This document shows, piece by piece, positions 36,188-45,766 of a stretch of 64,000 nucleotides of DNA. A program made the translations under genes and the position numbers. Source of the stretch: Crocinitomix sp. (lineage in GTDB: Bacteria; Bacteroidota; Bacteroidia; Flavobacteriales_D; Crocinitomicaceae); the NCBI GenBank assembly GCA_013138735.1, contig WTCE01000005.1, positions 109,044 through 173,043 of the forward strand. Direction: 5' to 3'. Numbering within the stretch: the first letter of the stretch is position 1; each line of letters starts with the position of its first letter. The notes under the pieces were generated by a model. That model was not told where the DNA came from. It saw only the letters and a list, made by a program, of their open reading frames with translations, and searched no databases.

Positions 36188-37528
36188 ATGATCGCTCTAA
36201 TTCCCGCCTTTTTTAGGCGCACTATTCTCCTATTGCTATTACTCAACGTATTTACCGCTCAGGCAGGAATAAAATCTGTTGAATTAATTTATGATAAAAC
36301 GGAAATCTATAAAGGAAATAATGCCCTTTTTGCCCTCAAAATCACCAAAAGTAGCGGAAAAGTTCATAAAAGCACAGATGAATACACCAAGTATCCTTGC
36401 ACAGACTTTACCTACAGCATATCAAAACCGGTGACTCTAACTGGGCCATCTAAAAACCATTTTTCATTAAAAATTCCAGCGGAATTTGAGGAGAAAGCTT
36501 TTCAACTCAGCATAAAGTTCAGCTATTCAAGTATAGCCAAAGTTTATAAATTCAAAATCCCAATTTATAACACCGCAGATCATGTGAAAAGTTTGCGTTT
36601 ATATATGGACAGGAGTGCTATTTATAATGACGCGCCTGTTCCCTATAAAATCTTCGCTGATTTGGAAAAAAATGAAGGCATGGAAATTCAAAATCGGAAA
36701 ATTGCTTTTGATGACATTAAAATTAGTGTTTTAAAAGGCGGACGATTTGACGCAATGAATTCCAAAATTATCCCTGAACAAAGTAATATTTGCGATTCAT
36801 TATTAGTAGTTAGGGTTGCCCTGAGAAGCAGACCAGAAATTTATACAGATGAGGTATATACTATTAAAAAAAGCGTGCAAAGGCTTTCTTTTTCTGGGTC
36901 AAATGGAAGAGATGGTAGGGATGGCGCATTTTATTCACATGGGCGCAACGGGCTAGTAGGTATAAATGGTCACAATGCAAAGCCACTCACTTTTTTTATG
37001 AAATTAGAAGTACATCCATGCACACAAGATACCGTTTTGTTATTATCTAATAATCTCAAAGGAAGTAAGTCTATAAAGTTGTTTTTTCCGCTTAATACTG
37101 TTAAAATTAGTTTGGACGCAAACGGCGGAAATGGCGGGAATGGCGGCACAGGACAGGATGGCGCTTATGGCCAAAACGGCGGCAGTGGTGTTGGAATAGG
37201 CGGAAATGGAGGCGACGGTGGTGAAGGTGGCGACGGCGGAAACGGTGGCAATGGAGGAAATGGTGCTTTTATTAAAATTGTTTTTACGCCAGAAACTGAA
37301 AAATACATTCCAACCATTATTGTCAATGTTGACAGGGGTTTGGGTGGTAATGCAGGCCGCTACGGTCGTTACGGTAAAAAAGGTTTGGCTGGTTCGGGAA
37401 CGCACGGAAACGGTGTGTCGGGAAGAGACGGTTATAATGGTCGAGATGGTCAATCAGGAAGAGATGGTAAGGACGGTAAGGTTGAATTTATACTTTACTC
37501 AGACTATCTCGCAAGCACTATGAAGTAA
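36188..37528 (+). CDS. secreted collagen-like Gly-rich protein
   Basis: 446 aa from ATG 36188 (MIALIPAFFRR, then a hydrophobic signal ending TAQA); the TTG 39 nt upstream is less likely. Residues 25-235 form two or more beta-rich Ig-like domains. From about 240 there are three Gly-rich blocks: SNGRDGRDGAF, a long GGNGG-type block at about 310-360, and GRDGYNGRDGQSGRDGKDG near the C-terminus. The last has strict Gly-X-Y periodicity as in bacterial collagen-like proteins. The GGN block is closer to Gly-rich adhesive proteins. No sorting domain. Confidence 0.7.
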   Translation: MIALIPAFFRRTILLLLLLNVFTAQAGIKSVELIYDKTEIYKGNNALFALKITKSSGKVHKSTDEYTKYPCTDFTYSISKPVTLTGPSKNHFSLKIPAEFEEKAFQLSIKFSYSSIAKVYKFKIPIYNTADHVKSLRLYMDRSAIYNDAPVPYKIFADLEKNEGMEIQNRKIAFDDIKISVLKGGRFDAMNSKIIPEQSNICDSLLVVRVALRSRPEIYTDEVYTIKKSVQRLSFSGSNGRDGRDGAFYSHGRNGLVGINGHNAKPLTFFMKLEVHPCTQDTVLLLSNNLKGSKSIKLFFPLNTVKISLDANGGNGGNGGTGQDGAYGQNGGSGVGIGGNGGDGGEGGDGGNGGNGGNGAFIKIVFTPETEKYIPTIIVNVDRGLGGNAGRYGRYGKKGLAGSGTHGNGVSGRDGYNGRDGQSGRDGKDGKVEFILYSDYLASTMK

Positions 37529-37536
37529 ATTTCACC

Positions 37537-37544
37537 TACCTTTG
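37537..37544 (+). promoter_or_regulatory. -7 element immediately upstream of the ygiQ-like start codon
   Basis: TACCTTTG, exact match to TAnnTTTG, ending 5 nt before the ATG at 37550. With initiation about 7 nt after the element centre, transcription would start at or next to the ATG, giving a leaderless mRNA. No good -33 TTG. Confidence 0.45.
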
Positions 37545-37549
37545 CCGCA

Positions 37550-39499
37550 ATGGATCAAAAAAGAAGACCTGTATCGGATTGGTTACCCATCACTAAAAAG
37601 GAGTTAGAGGCGCACGGCTGGGATGAATTAGATGTTGTTTTAGTGTCTGGAGATGCCTATGTTGATCATCCGTCGTTTGGTCCAGCTGTAATTGGTAGAA
37701 TTATTGAAAGTGAAGGGTTTCGCATTGGTATAATTCCACAACCGAATTGGCAAGATGATTTAAGAGATTTTAAAAAATTTGGTGCACCCAAATATTTTTT
37801 TGGTGTCACTGCAGGTTGTATGGATTCAATGGTGAATCACTATACGGCAGGTAAAAGAAAACGATCGAGCGATTCCTATACTCCTGGTGGACAGGCTGGT
37901 TTTAGACCTGATTATTCAGTTGTTACGTATTCAAAAATTTTAAAAAAATTATATCCAAACGTTCCTATTTTAATTGGGGGGATTGAAGCGTCATTGCGCC
38001 GCGTAACGCATTATGATTATTGGTCTGACAAATTAATGCCAGGCATTTTGGAAACTAGTGGGGCCGACTTATTAGTATATGGAATGGGTGAACAACCGCT
38101 CCGCGATATTTTAACCTTACTGAAAAAAGGGGTGCCATTGGAATCTATGAAAACGATTCCGCAAACGGCTGTTTTTGTCCCCAAGGCTGATGGCATTCCA
38201 AAAAATAAAAATTGGGAAGACGTTGAACTGAATTCGCACGAAAAGTGTTTGGAAGATAAAATAGCATATGCTGCCAATTTTAAGGTAGTTGAAGTAGAGT
38301 CAAATAAATTAATAGCTCGCCGAATTTTTCAAGAAAGTGGCGAAAATAGGTTGATCATAAATCCGCCATACAAAACCATGACGGAAGGTGAAATTGACAA
38401 ATCTTTCGATTTGCCTTTTACCCGTTTGCCGCATCCAAAATATTATAAGCGGGGAGATATTCCTGCTTATGAAATGATTAAGTTTTCCATTAATATGCAC
38501 CGTGGTTGTTTTGGTGGATGCAGCTTTTGTACCATCTCTGCACATCAAGGTAAATTTATTGCTTCGCGAAGTGAAGCATCAATCATGCGTGAGGTGGAAC
38601 AGGTAGTTGAAGATCCTGATTTTAAAGGCTATATTTCTGATTTAGGTGGCCCATCTGCCAATATGTATCGCATGAAAGGGATTGACATGGGCATTTGCGA
38701 AAAATGCGTCAGTCCTTCGTGTATACATCCAGTTGTTTGCTCGAATTTAGATACAAGTCATAAACCACTAACGGAGTTATATCGAAAAGTCGATCAGCAT
38801 CCAAAAGTGAAAAAAGCATTTGTAGGTTCTGGTATTCGATACGACCTTTTGGTGAAAGATTATAATAAAAACTTGAACGAAAAAGAGGCTGAAGAATATT
38901 TAGAACAAGTCGTAACCCGTCACGTTTCTGGCCGACTGAAAGTTGCACCTGAACACACCGCAGATGACACCTTGCGTGTGATGCGTAAACCTCCTTTTAA
39001 ACATTTTCATAAGTTCAAAGAAAGCTATGATCGTATTCAGGAAAAAAACGGATTAAAACAACCGCTAATTCCTTACTTTATTTCTTCACATCCCGGATGT
39101 AAAGAAGAGGATATGGCTAATCTTGCTGCCGAAACTAAAGAAATGGGCTTTCAGCTTGAACAAGTGCAAGATTTTACGCCAACCCCAATGACTGTTGCTA
39201 CGGTTATCTATTATTCGGGTGTGCATCCTTATACCTTAAAACCAACTTTCGCTCCAAAAACCAAAGAAGAAAAAAAGGACCAACACCGCTTTTTCTTTTG
39301 GTATAAGCAAGAGAATAGACAATGGGTTAAAGATAAGCTGAACAATGCTGGAAAACCTGAATTACTAGCGCGATTAATGGGCACATCCGCACCACAAAAA
39401 ACGGAACGTGAAGTGCCAAAATGGTTGCAAGAAAAACGGGCAAAACAAAAAGATGGCAGTTCACGTACGCCTTCTCGAACGAAAGGACGAAGGCGTTAA
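37550..39499 (+). CDS. YgiQ-family radical SAM protein
   Basis: 649 aa, family-typical length. N-terminal cobalamin-binding-like fold (VLVSGDAYVDHPSFGPAVIG, YFFGVTAGCMDSMVNHYTA). The radical SAM cluster motif CFGGCSFCTISAHQG (CxxxCxxC) lies at about residues 322-336. A second Cys group CEKCVSPSCIHPVVC follows at about 384-398. The C-terminus is Lys/Arg-rich with Ser-Arg repeats. The function of the family is unproven. The following small genes may be cotranscribed. Confidence 0.93.
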   Translation: MDQKRRPVSDWLPITKKELEAHGWDELDVVLVSGDAYVDHPSFGPAVIGRIIESEGFRIGIIPQPNWQDDLRDFKKFGAPKYFFGVTAGCMDSMVNHYTAGKRKRSSDSYTPGGQAGFRPDYSVVTYSKILKKLYPNVPILIGGIEASLRRVTHYDYWSDKLMPGILETSGADLLVYGMGEQPLRDILTLLKKGVPLESMKTIPQTAVFVPKADGIPKNKNWEDVELNSHEKCLEDKIAYAANFKVVEVESNKLIARRIFQESGENRLIINPPYKTMTEGEIDKSFDLPFTRLPHPKYYKRGDIPAYEMIKFSINMHRGCFGGCSFCTISAHQGKFIASRSEASIMREVEQVVEDPDFKGYISDLGGPSANMYRMKGIDMGICEKCVSPSCIHPVVCSNLDTSHKPLTELYRKVDQHPKVKKAFVGSGIRYDLLVKDYNKNLNEKEAEEYLEQVVTRHVSGRLKVAPEHTADDTLRVMRKPPFKHFHKFKESYDRIQEKNGLKQPLIPYFISSHPGCKEEDMANLAAETKEMGFQLEQVQDFTPTPMTVATVIYYSGVHPYTLKPTFAPKTKEEKKDQHRFFFWYKQENRQWVKDKLNNAGKPELLARLMGTSAPQKTEREVPKWLQEKRAKQKDGSSRTPSRTKGRRR

Positions 39500-39514
39500 A
39501 TTTATTGTTTTCAC

Positions 39515-39688
39515 ATGAAACCAAGTGCAAGAAATAAAATAATAATTGTCTTCTTTGTCCTGCTTATCGGATGGTTTTTCATTCGAATGGTTCGGCTGTT
39601 AATTCCGCTTGTCATTATTGCAATAATTGTAGGTTTTATTTGGGATTGGTTCGGCGAACGCGACAAAAATGGCGGAGGAAGATATTGA
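39515..39688 (+). CDS. 57-aa membrane microprotein
   Basis: MKPSARNKIIIVFFVLL... with two hydrophobic stretches (about 8-24 and 25-43), then a charged tail ending DKNGGGRY. Its TGA overlaps the next gene's ATG by one base (TGATG at 39686-39690), strong evidence that it is translated. No family recognised; it may be a membrane accessory of the neighbouring TonB-C protein. Confidence 0.7.
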   Translation: MKPSARNKIIIVFFVLLIGWFFIRMVRLLIPLVIIAIIVGFIWDWFGERDKNGGGRY

Positions 39689-40617
39689 TGAAACACTGTT
39701 TAACAGCTTTGATATTGGCGCTAAGCTCAACGCTTTTAGCAAGCCCAGCGGATGACCTAAATAATTGGCTAGATTCGACTTTTACCGCGCATGAAATTTC
39801 ATGGGAGAAAGCGCATAATGAATTTAGGCTTTACGCCGAAAATCATTATAAAGAAGCGGAGAACGTTTCTGAATTTATAGTTCAGTTTAAACCCAAAAAG
39901 CGTAAAAAACATCCCTCTTTTTATGCCTTAGAAAATCCTGAAAACTATCCAAATTTTGAGCAAGTATCGCTTCAGGCTAAACCTATTCTACTGGCACTAG
40001 AAAAATTCACATTACATCTTATCCTCAAGTACGATCTTGAGAGTTATCAAAATAACTATACCCGTTTTTTACTACACATCAATTATTTTAACCACCTCCC
40101 ACTAAATAATCTGGATCCAATTAAAATGCGTCATAAACTTTTTAGAATAAAAGGGTTCTTTAGTTTGAATCCTGAAATTTTTGAGAAGATTGGTCTTACA
40201 CTTTTGTCCAAAAAAATATTTTTAGAAAATACTTTTATCTCCACGGATGATTTAATTGCTTCCATTGACAATTGGCAGAACGAGGATTCTTTGCAAACCG
40301 AAACAATCCCTGACCTTCAAGAAAGAGAGCCCTCCTTTATTGGAGGTGCAGCAAACATGGATGAGTTTGTACAACTCAATATTCATTATCCTTTTTTGGC
40401 AAGAGAAATGGGAGAACGTGGCAATGTCTACGTTAAGTTTGTAGTCAACAGTAAGGGACAAATAAGAAATATTGGTATTCGGAAAGGTATTTCAGACTCC
40501 ATTGATCAGGAAGCCATGCGAATATTTAAAATGATGCCACTCTGGATTCCTGGAATAACTGAAGGCAAACTGGTCAGTGTGCACTTTACCCTTGCCCTTA
40601 ATTTTAGGTTGGCATAA
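39688..40617 (+). CDS. secreted protein with TonB C-terminal domain
   Basis: 309 aa from ATG 39688, chosen because it overlaps the preceding stop and starts a signal peptide (MKHCLTALILALSSTLLASP). Residues 25-205 are helical and unrecognised. The last 95 residues (FVQLNIHYPFLAREMGERGN, then VYVKFVVNSKGQIRNIGIRKG, WIPGITEGK) are a TonB_C domain. TonB-C proteins contact outer-membrane receptors, but this one lacks a TM/proline linker, so it is probably a free periplasmic protein. Confidence 0.75.
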   Translation: MKHCLTALILALSSTLLASPADDLNNWLDSTFTAHEISWEKAHNEFRLYAENHYKEAENVSEFIVQFKPKKRKKHPSFYALENPENYPNFEQVSLQAKPILLALEKFTLHLILKYDLESYQNNYTRFLLHINYFNHLPLNNLDPIKMRHKLFRIKGFFSLNPEIFEKIGLTLLSKKIFLENTFISTDDLIASIDNWQNEDSLQTETIPDLQEREPSFIGGAANMDEFVQLNIHYPFLAREMGERGNVYVKFVVNSKGQIRNIGIRKGISDSIDQEAMRIFKMMPLWIPGITEGKLVSVHFTLALNFRLA

Positions 40618-40642
40618 AAACAACAGCTAAACAAATTTATAA

Positions 40643-41713
40643 ATGAACAAAGTACTAAAATTAAAACGAATCCCCGCAACCGATCATCCATCACTAAGAG
40701 CATGGAATGCCGCGGATGAATTAATGGTGGATGAAATGCCAACCAAAGAAAAAACGCTTGGAATTTACAATGATGGCTTTGGTTACATAAGCTGCCAATT
40801 AGCCAATCAAAACCCGATTATTATCACTGACCTTAAGAGTCAGGAAGTTGCTATAAAAACGAATGCTACAGCCAATCAAATTGAATTGGATGCGACCCAT
40901 TTCTTTTTGCTAAAGGATGAACTTCCTAAACAATTGGGTATTGCTTATCTGAAAATTCCAAAGTCACTCGCGCTTTTTGAAACGTATTTGCAACACATTC
41001 ACGCTAATTTACTGGATGACGGAAAAGTGATTTGTGGATTTATGACGAAATATTTTAATAAAAACTGGCTCGCAACAGCTGGCAAATATTTCGAAAACGT
41101 AGAACAAAGCAAAGCCAAAAAGAAAGCACGGCTTATCATATTGAGTGGTAAAAAGGAGGTGACTCCTTCAAATAATATCGAAAGTTTTGAATATGAACAC
41201 TTCAATTTAGAACAGCATAAAGGCATTTTTTCAGCTGGAAAAGTGGATAAAGCCACAAATTATTTATTGCAAAACCTAAAGGTACCAGAAAATCATGCTC
41301 TTGTATTAGATATGGCTTGCGGTAATGGCATTATTGGCAAATGGATTTTGGATAAAACCGAAGTGGATGAAATGCATTTTTTAGATGATTCGAATTTGGC
41401 TTTGGAATCTGCAAAACTAAATGTTACCGATAAAAAGGCGCAGTTTCATCATAATTATGAATTGAACCATTTTGAAGAAAATAGCTTGGATTGGGTAATA
41501 ACCAACCCACCTTTTCATTTTGAAAATACAATTGACATTAGCATTCCTATTAAGTTATGTCGCGCAGCTAAGTTGCGTTTAAAACCAGGTGGAGTATTAA
41601 CAATTGTTGCCAATTCTAACGTCGGTTATGAGGCCTTTTTGAAGAGTCATTTTACTAAGATTGAAATTCAAGAAAGTAATCACCAATTCAAAATTTATAA
41701 CTGTATTAAGTAA
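40643..41713 (+). CDS. class I methyltransferase, RsmC/RlmG type
   Basis: 356 aa, the length of two-domain 16S/23S rRNA guanine-N2 methyltransferases. The N-terminal half looks like a degenerate MTase fold (IYNDGFGYISCQLA, FLLKDELPKQLGIAYLKIPK). The C-terminal half has the SAM loop VLDMACGNGIIGKWI at about 222-236 and the catalytic NPPFHFE at about 286-292, followed by KPGGVLTIVAN. The duplicated architecture fits RlmG or RsmC; which base is methylated cannot be decided. The strand continues into the broken phosphatase 31 nt later. Confidence 0.85.
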   Translation: MNKVLKLKRIPATDHPSLRAWNAADELMVDEMPTKEKTLGIYNDGFGYISCQLANQNPIIITDLKSQEVAIKTNATANQIELDATHFFLLKDELPKQLGIAYLKIPKSLALFETYLQHIHANLLDDGKVICGFMTKYFNKNWLATAGKYFENVEQSKAKKKARLIILSGKKEVTPSNNIESFEYEHFNLEQHKGIFSAGKVDKATNYLLQNLKVPENHALVLDMACGNGIIGKWILDKTEVDEMHFLDDSNLALESAKLNVTDKKAQFHHNYELNHFEENSLDWVITNPPFHFENTIDISIPIKLCRAAKLRLKPGGVLTIVANSNVGYEAFLKSHFTKIEIQESNHQFKIYNCIK

Positions 41714-41744
41714 GACTTTTTAGATCGTACCTACACCAAAAAAA

Positions 41745-41870
41745 ATGAGCAAAACATTTGTTATAGGAGATTTACATGGATGCTATGATGAATTTATAGC
41801 ATTATCGAATCAGATTGGAATAACAGAAAATGATTTAGTTATTTCATTGGGCGATATAGTTGACAGAGGT
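41745..41870 (+). pseudogene. 5' fragment of a metallophosphatase (Ser/Thr phosphatase-like)
   Basis: Forty-two codons from ATG 41745: MSKTFVIGDLHGCYDEF carries motif GDLHG, and ISLGDIVDRG carries GDIVDRG, the first two metal-binding motifs of the family. Normal members continue with Pro and a further 150-200 residues. Here the frame enters the palindrome at 41871 and ends Ser-Lys-stop. The catalytic His residues are lost, so it is not functional. The missing 3' part is not in the window. Confidence 0.9.
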
Positions 41871-41911
41871 AGTAAATAATCCTCGCGGGCTTGCCCCGAG
41901 GATTATTTACT
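41871..41911. repeat. 41-bp palindrome joining two gene fragments; mobile-element end
   Basis: Arms AGTAAATAATCCTCG (41871-41885) and its reverse complement (41897-41911) enclose an 11-nt centre that itself contains GGGC/GCCC. The left flank is the truncated phosphatase; the right flank is the 3' part of an unrelated T9SS gene. A 31-nt part recurs in inverted orientation at 63877-63907, again cutting a gene. I interpret it as the terminal palindrome of an IS or REP-type element, left where two copies recombined or where contigs were joined. Confidence 0.75.
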
Positions 41912-42847
41912 GATGCAGCTATCCTTCCCGATTCTGTAGTAGATCAAACTTGCTATTGGTCCTTTGCCGATCTCTTTTATTTTGATGAACAAATTATAAA
42001 CCTTACAGTTGAAATGCCTTCTTTCGAATTTATGGGAGATACATTAACCTCTTATACTACAATTACAACTTTTGATGATCTTGGTGCAGAACTTTCCGTT
42101 TATGAAGATTCAATTTCGCAAATTTTAGCTTGCGCTTACGATCCGAACGACAAAACCGTTTTCCCTAAGGGTGACGGCGATTTTGGAAATATTCTGCCAA
42201 CTACTCCTTTTTTAGAATATACCGTCCGTTTCCAAAATACAGGAACGGATACCGCCATTAATATTGTCATTAAAGATCAACTAAATGAAAGTTTAGACTG
42301 GAGCTCCTTGGAGTTACTCGGAAACAGTCACCCTATGACGGCTTATGTTGACCATCTTGGTAAAGCTGTTTTTACCTTTAATGATATTATGTTACCAGAT
42401 AGTATTGTCAATGAATTGGCTAGTCATGCCTTTTTAAAATATCGCATTAACTTATTGCCAGATTTGCCTTTAGGAACGGTTATTACCAATACAGCAAAGA
42501 TTTATTTCGACTTAAATCCTGCTGTCGTCACCAATACAACCATTAATACACTATTTGATCCCGACTTTGACGATTCTGGAATTGATGAATCGGAAATGGC
42601 AAGTATCCTCGTTTATCCGAATCCATTCACCGATATCACGACCATTTATTTTGGAGAATCTTTGGGAGAAAACCTAAGCATTCGTGTTTTTGATGTGATC
42701 GGAAATCAAGTCTATCAGGAACGCAATGTTGCAGGAAATAAGTATGAATTATCACGTGCAACTTTAGGTAAAGGAATCTATATTTTAACCGTTCAAAGCA
42801 ATGATTTAAATCAACCTGTGCAAACGGCGCGTTTAGTTGTACAGTAA
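41912..42847 (+). pseudogene. 3' fragment of a T9SS-sorted surface protein
   Basis: 311 codons with no own start; the frame is open from the palindrome (DAAILPDSVVDQT...). It contains a DUF7619/DUF11-like beta-sandwich at about residues 75-205 (LEYTVRFQNTGTDTAINIVI, NTAKIYFDLNPAVVTNT), then a linker and a type-A T9SS sorting domain (ILVYPNPFTDITTIYFGE ... ARLVVQ). The N-terminus with its signal peptide is missing, so it is probably not secreted even if translated. Confidence 0.85.
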
Positions 42848-42933
42848 AAAAGCGGATGAATAAAAGATTCTCACTGTTCACATTGAATGTTAAGTAGTTT
42901 GCTGATTTTTTCCTAACTTTATAAACATTGAGT

Positions 42934-42949
42934 TCCGATTTCGATCGGA
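42934..42949 (+). promoter_or_regulatory. TTCG-loop hairpin in the 5' leader
   Basis: TCCGAT-TTCG-ATCGGA, a perfect 6-bp stem with a TTCG loop, ending 15 nt before the ATG at 42965. A hairpin with the same GATTTCGATC core but different outer pairs lies 16 nt before the ATG at 63163. It could protect the mRNA or control ribosome access. Confidence 0.45.
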
Positions 42950-42964
42950 TTTAAAATTCCATCC

Positions 42965-45583
42965 ATGAAAAATTTAAGCTTTATAGCTGTTGGCGCTTTG
43001 GCGATCGCCGCAACAACTTACCTACTTGTTTCTCAACAAGAAGAAACGCCCATAAATCAAAGTCCAATCGTATCTATTCCTCCAGCAGAAATGGAAGGTG
43101 AAGGCAAAAGTTTAGAGCCGCATGACCAATGGTTGACAATACGGTCTTACCCCGACGGGAACTTTGACCAAGCGCAATATTTGGAGCGAATGGAGGAAGT
43201 TAAAATGCACGCCGCTGGTGTAGCTGACAGCCGTGAAGTAGATTTAAGTTTAGATTGGTTGCAAGAAGGCCCAGGAAACATTGGTGGTCGAATTGATGTG
43301 TTAACATTGAGCCCGTCTGACAATGACATTATTTATGCAGGCGCAACAAATGGTGGTGTTTTTAAAACCACTGATGGTGGCGATTCATGGAATCCAATTT
43401 TTGATGATCAACCCTATTTGTCAATTGGCGCCATAACAGTTGATGCAGAAGATGAAGATATCGTATATGTAGGAACAGGAGATAGAAATTTCACAGGAAG
43501 TTCTTTTTTAGGAAACGGTATTTATAAGTCTGAAGATGCAGGAGATACCTGGGATAATATTGGATTAGAAGAAACAGGTGTTGTATCAAAAATTATTATT
43601 GATCCAACAGATTCTGAGCGAATTTTTGCAAGCACATTGGGGAATCCGCATGTTAAAAATGGCCAAAGAGGCGTTTACCGTTCAGATGATGGCGGTACAA
43701 CTTGGTCTAACAAATTATTTATTGCAGATTCTGCCGGAGTATCGGATATGGTGATGGATCCAAGTAACCCAGATATTTTATATGCATCAGGTTATAATCG
43801 CATGAGAAACTATTTTTCATCAACCGTAACAGGACCACAATGTCGCATCTATAAAACAGTTAATGGCGGCGATACATGGACACAGCTTTCTGGCGGATTG
43901 CCAATTGAGGATGATTGCCGAATTGGTTTAGCTATTTCAAATGATGATCCTAACACGCTTTTTGCCTTATACGTTGACGGTGATAATTTAGATGTTGATG
44001 ATATTTATAAAACCACAGATGGTGGAACCTCTTGGGAAGGCTTAAACGTACACGGTGGTGCAGAGGATGTTCCTGACAATGCAATGGGTGGTTTTGGTTG
44101 GTATTTCGGTGAAGTTTACTTAAATCCTTATGACAACGACCAATTAATTATACCTGGTGTAGAAATGCATCAATCATTGGACGGCGGATTAGATTGGTAT
44201 CAAAATGTACCCGATTGGTGGACTTATGAAGTGCATGCCGATAAACACGCGATAGCCTTTTTAGATGAAAATTCATACATCATTGCAACAGATGGTGGAC
44301 TCTATAAAACAGACAACAATGGCGATACTTGGCAGGATATTGACAACATTCCAATCACACAATTATATCACATTGATGTGCATCCTCATGAAGATGGTTT
44401 ATATGGCGCTGGTGCGCAAGATAACGGAACCATGTCAGGAAACGCAGATGTGTTTAATGATTGGGAACGCCTAAACGGTGGTGATGGTTTCCGTGTTACC
44501 TTTTTAGAAGAAGATGCTGGAGCGGCCTATTACGAAACTCAAAATGGCGGTTTGCGTTATGCAGATCCAGGTGGAACAACAACCAATATTTCGCCAGATG
44601 ATCCAGGTCCGGATCGTACTAACTGGGATATGCCGTATTATATTAACGAATTGTTTGAAGAGCTTTTTGTAGGTACTTCACGGATTCAAATGATGCCTGA
44701 TGCTCCTTTCGGATCTTACACTTATGTAAGTGAAGACTTAACCCGTATTGGAATGGGCGAAGCATTTGGCGCAGAACGTTATCATACCATTACTGAAATG
44801 GATCAATTTCCAGATGTAGGAGATAATCTTTACGTAGGTACGAGTGATGGTTTAGTGTGGATTGGAGACCGAAGTGACGGTGGCGAATTTGCATGGGATT
44901 GGATTAACATTACGGACGATTTGCCCAATCATTATATTACTGGGTTAAGATGTTCGCCAAATATTTATAGAACTTCTTACGTTTGCATGTCAGGCTATAA
45001 GTCGGATGATGATGGGTCTTATTTATACCGCAGAGATGACGGAGCTTCTGGAGATTGGATTGATATTTCAGGAAATTTACCCGACATCACTGTAAATGAC
45101 ATTTTAGTTGTTCCGGGTTATGATGATGATGAATACCTATTCGCTGCATTAGATGGTGGTGTATATTTTACAGCCAACGGTGGCGAGTATTGGGAATATG
45201 TTGGTGCAGGAATGCCTTTTGTAACAGTCAGCGAATTGCACTTGGATGTACCCAATGAAAAATTAATTGCAGGCACCTATTCTCGTTCAGTTTGGTCTTA
45301 TGATGTAAGTTGGATGTATGAAGAAGATCCAATTGATGATACTGGAATCGAAAGTGACCAACGAAATAAAATAATTACTTATCCAAATCCTGCCACTGAT
45401 TACGTTTATTTTGAACCTGTTAAAGCAGATTTAATTGAGATTTACAATCAACAAGGGCAATTGATCCAAAGCCAAAAAGTGCATCATTTGAACGGATTTT
45501 CTAAAGTTAACCTCACAGCTGTAAAAACAGGTATTTATTTTTTCAGGGTGGGTAACTCATCAGGATCAATAATTATAAAATAG
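42965..45583 (+). CDS. secreted BNR/Asp-box repeat (sortilin/VPS10-like) protein with T9SS sorting domain
   Basis: 872 aa. An N-terminal hydrophobic segment (residues 3-22) serves as signal or anchor. Repeated Asp-box motifs mark a beta-propeller: YKTTDGGDSW-type variants at about 139 (FKTTDGGDSW), 191 (YKSEDAGDTW), 240 (YRSDDGGTTW), 295 (YKTVNGGDTW), 345 (YKTTDGGTSW) and 450 (YKTDNNGDTW). The C-terminus (ITYPNPATDYVYFEP ... GSIIIK) is a type-A T9SS sorting domain. Similar propellers occur in exo-glycosidases and surface binding proteins; no catalytic acid can be assigned. Not obviously in an operon with the collar genes, about 180 nt downstream. Confidence 0.85.
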   Translation: MKNLSFIAVGALAIAATTYLLVSQQEETPINQSPIVSIPPAEMEGEGKSLEPHDQWLTIRSYPDGNFDQAQYLERMEEVKMHAAGVADSREVDLSLDWLQEGPGNIGGRIDVLTLSPSDNDIIYAGATNGGVFKTTDGGDSWNPIFDDQPYLSIGAITVDAEDEDIVYVGTGDRNFTGSSFLGNGIYKSEDAGDTWDNIGLEETGVVSKIIIDPTDSERIFASTLGNPHVKNGQRGVYRSDDGGTTWSNKLFIADSAGVSDMVMDPSNPDILYASGYNRMRNYFSSTVTGPQCRIYKTVNGGDTWTQLSGGLPIEDDCRIGLAISNDDPNTLFALYVDGDNLDVDDIYKTTDGGTSWEGLNVHGGAEDVPDNAMGGFGWYFGEVYLNPYDNDQLIIPGVEMHQSLDGGLDWYQNVPDWWTYEVHADKHAIAFLDENSYIIATDGGLYKTDNNGDTWQDIDNIPITQLYHIDVHPHEDGLYGAGAQDNGTMSGNADVFNDWERLNGGDGFRVTFLEEDAGAAYYETQNGGLRYADPGGTTTNISPDDPGPDRTNWDMPYYINELFEELFVGTSRIQMMPDAPFGSYTYVSEDLTRIGMGEAFGAERYHTITEMDQFPDVGDNLYVGTSDGLVWIGDRSDGGEFAWDWINITDDLPNHYITGLRCSPNIYRTSYVCMSGYKSDDDGSYLYRRDDGASGDWIDISGNLPDITVNDILVVPGYDDDEYLFAALDGGVYFTANGGEYWEYVGAGMPFVTVSELHLDVPNEKLIAGTYSRSVWSYDVSWMYEEDPIDDTGIESDQRNKIITYPNPATDYVYFEPVKADLIEIYNQQGQLIQSQKVHHLNGFSKVNLTAVKTGIYFFRVGNSSGSIIIK

Positions 45584-45766
45584 CGTTTTTTCAAGGGTTT
45601 CATCTCATAATACAGTAGGTATTTATACCCATTCCTTGTTCTTGTGAAAGTCTTTTTTCTAGCGTTTACGGGGGTCGCGGCATGTGTTCTTTCAATATTT
45701 TATTAAAAATGTATTACATTAGCTAGACTTAATTTAATATTAACCTAATTAAAAACATTTTTAGCT

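Noticed and set aside
37043..37453. Minus-strand 136-codon frame over the Gly-rich blocks
   Set aside because: Antisense of GGN/GGC codons gives an artefactual Thr/Ala/Ser-rich frame.
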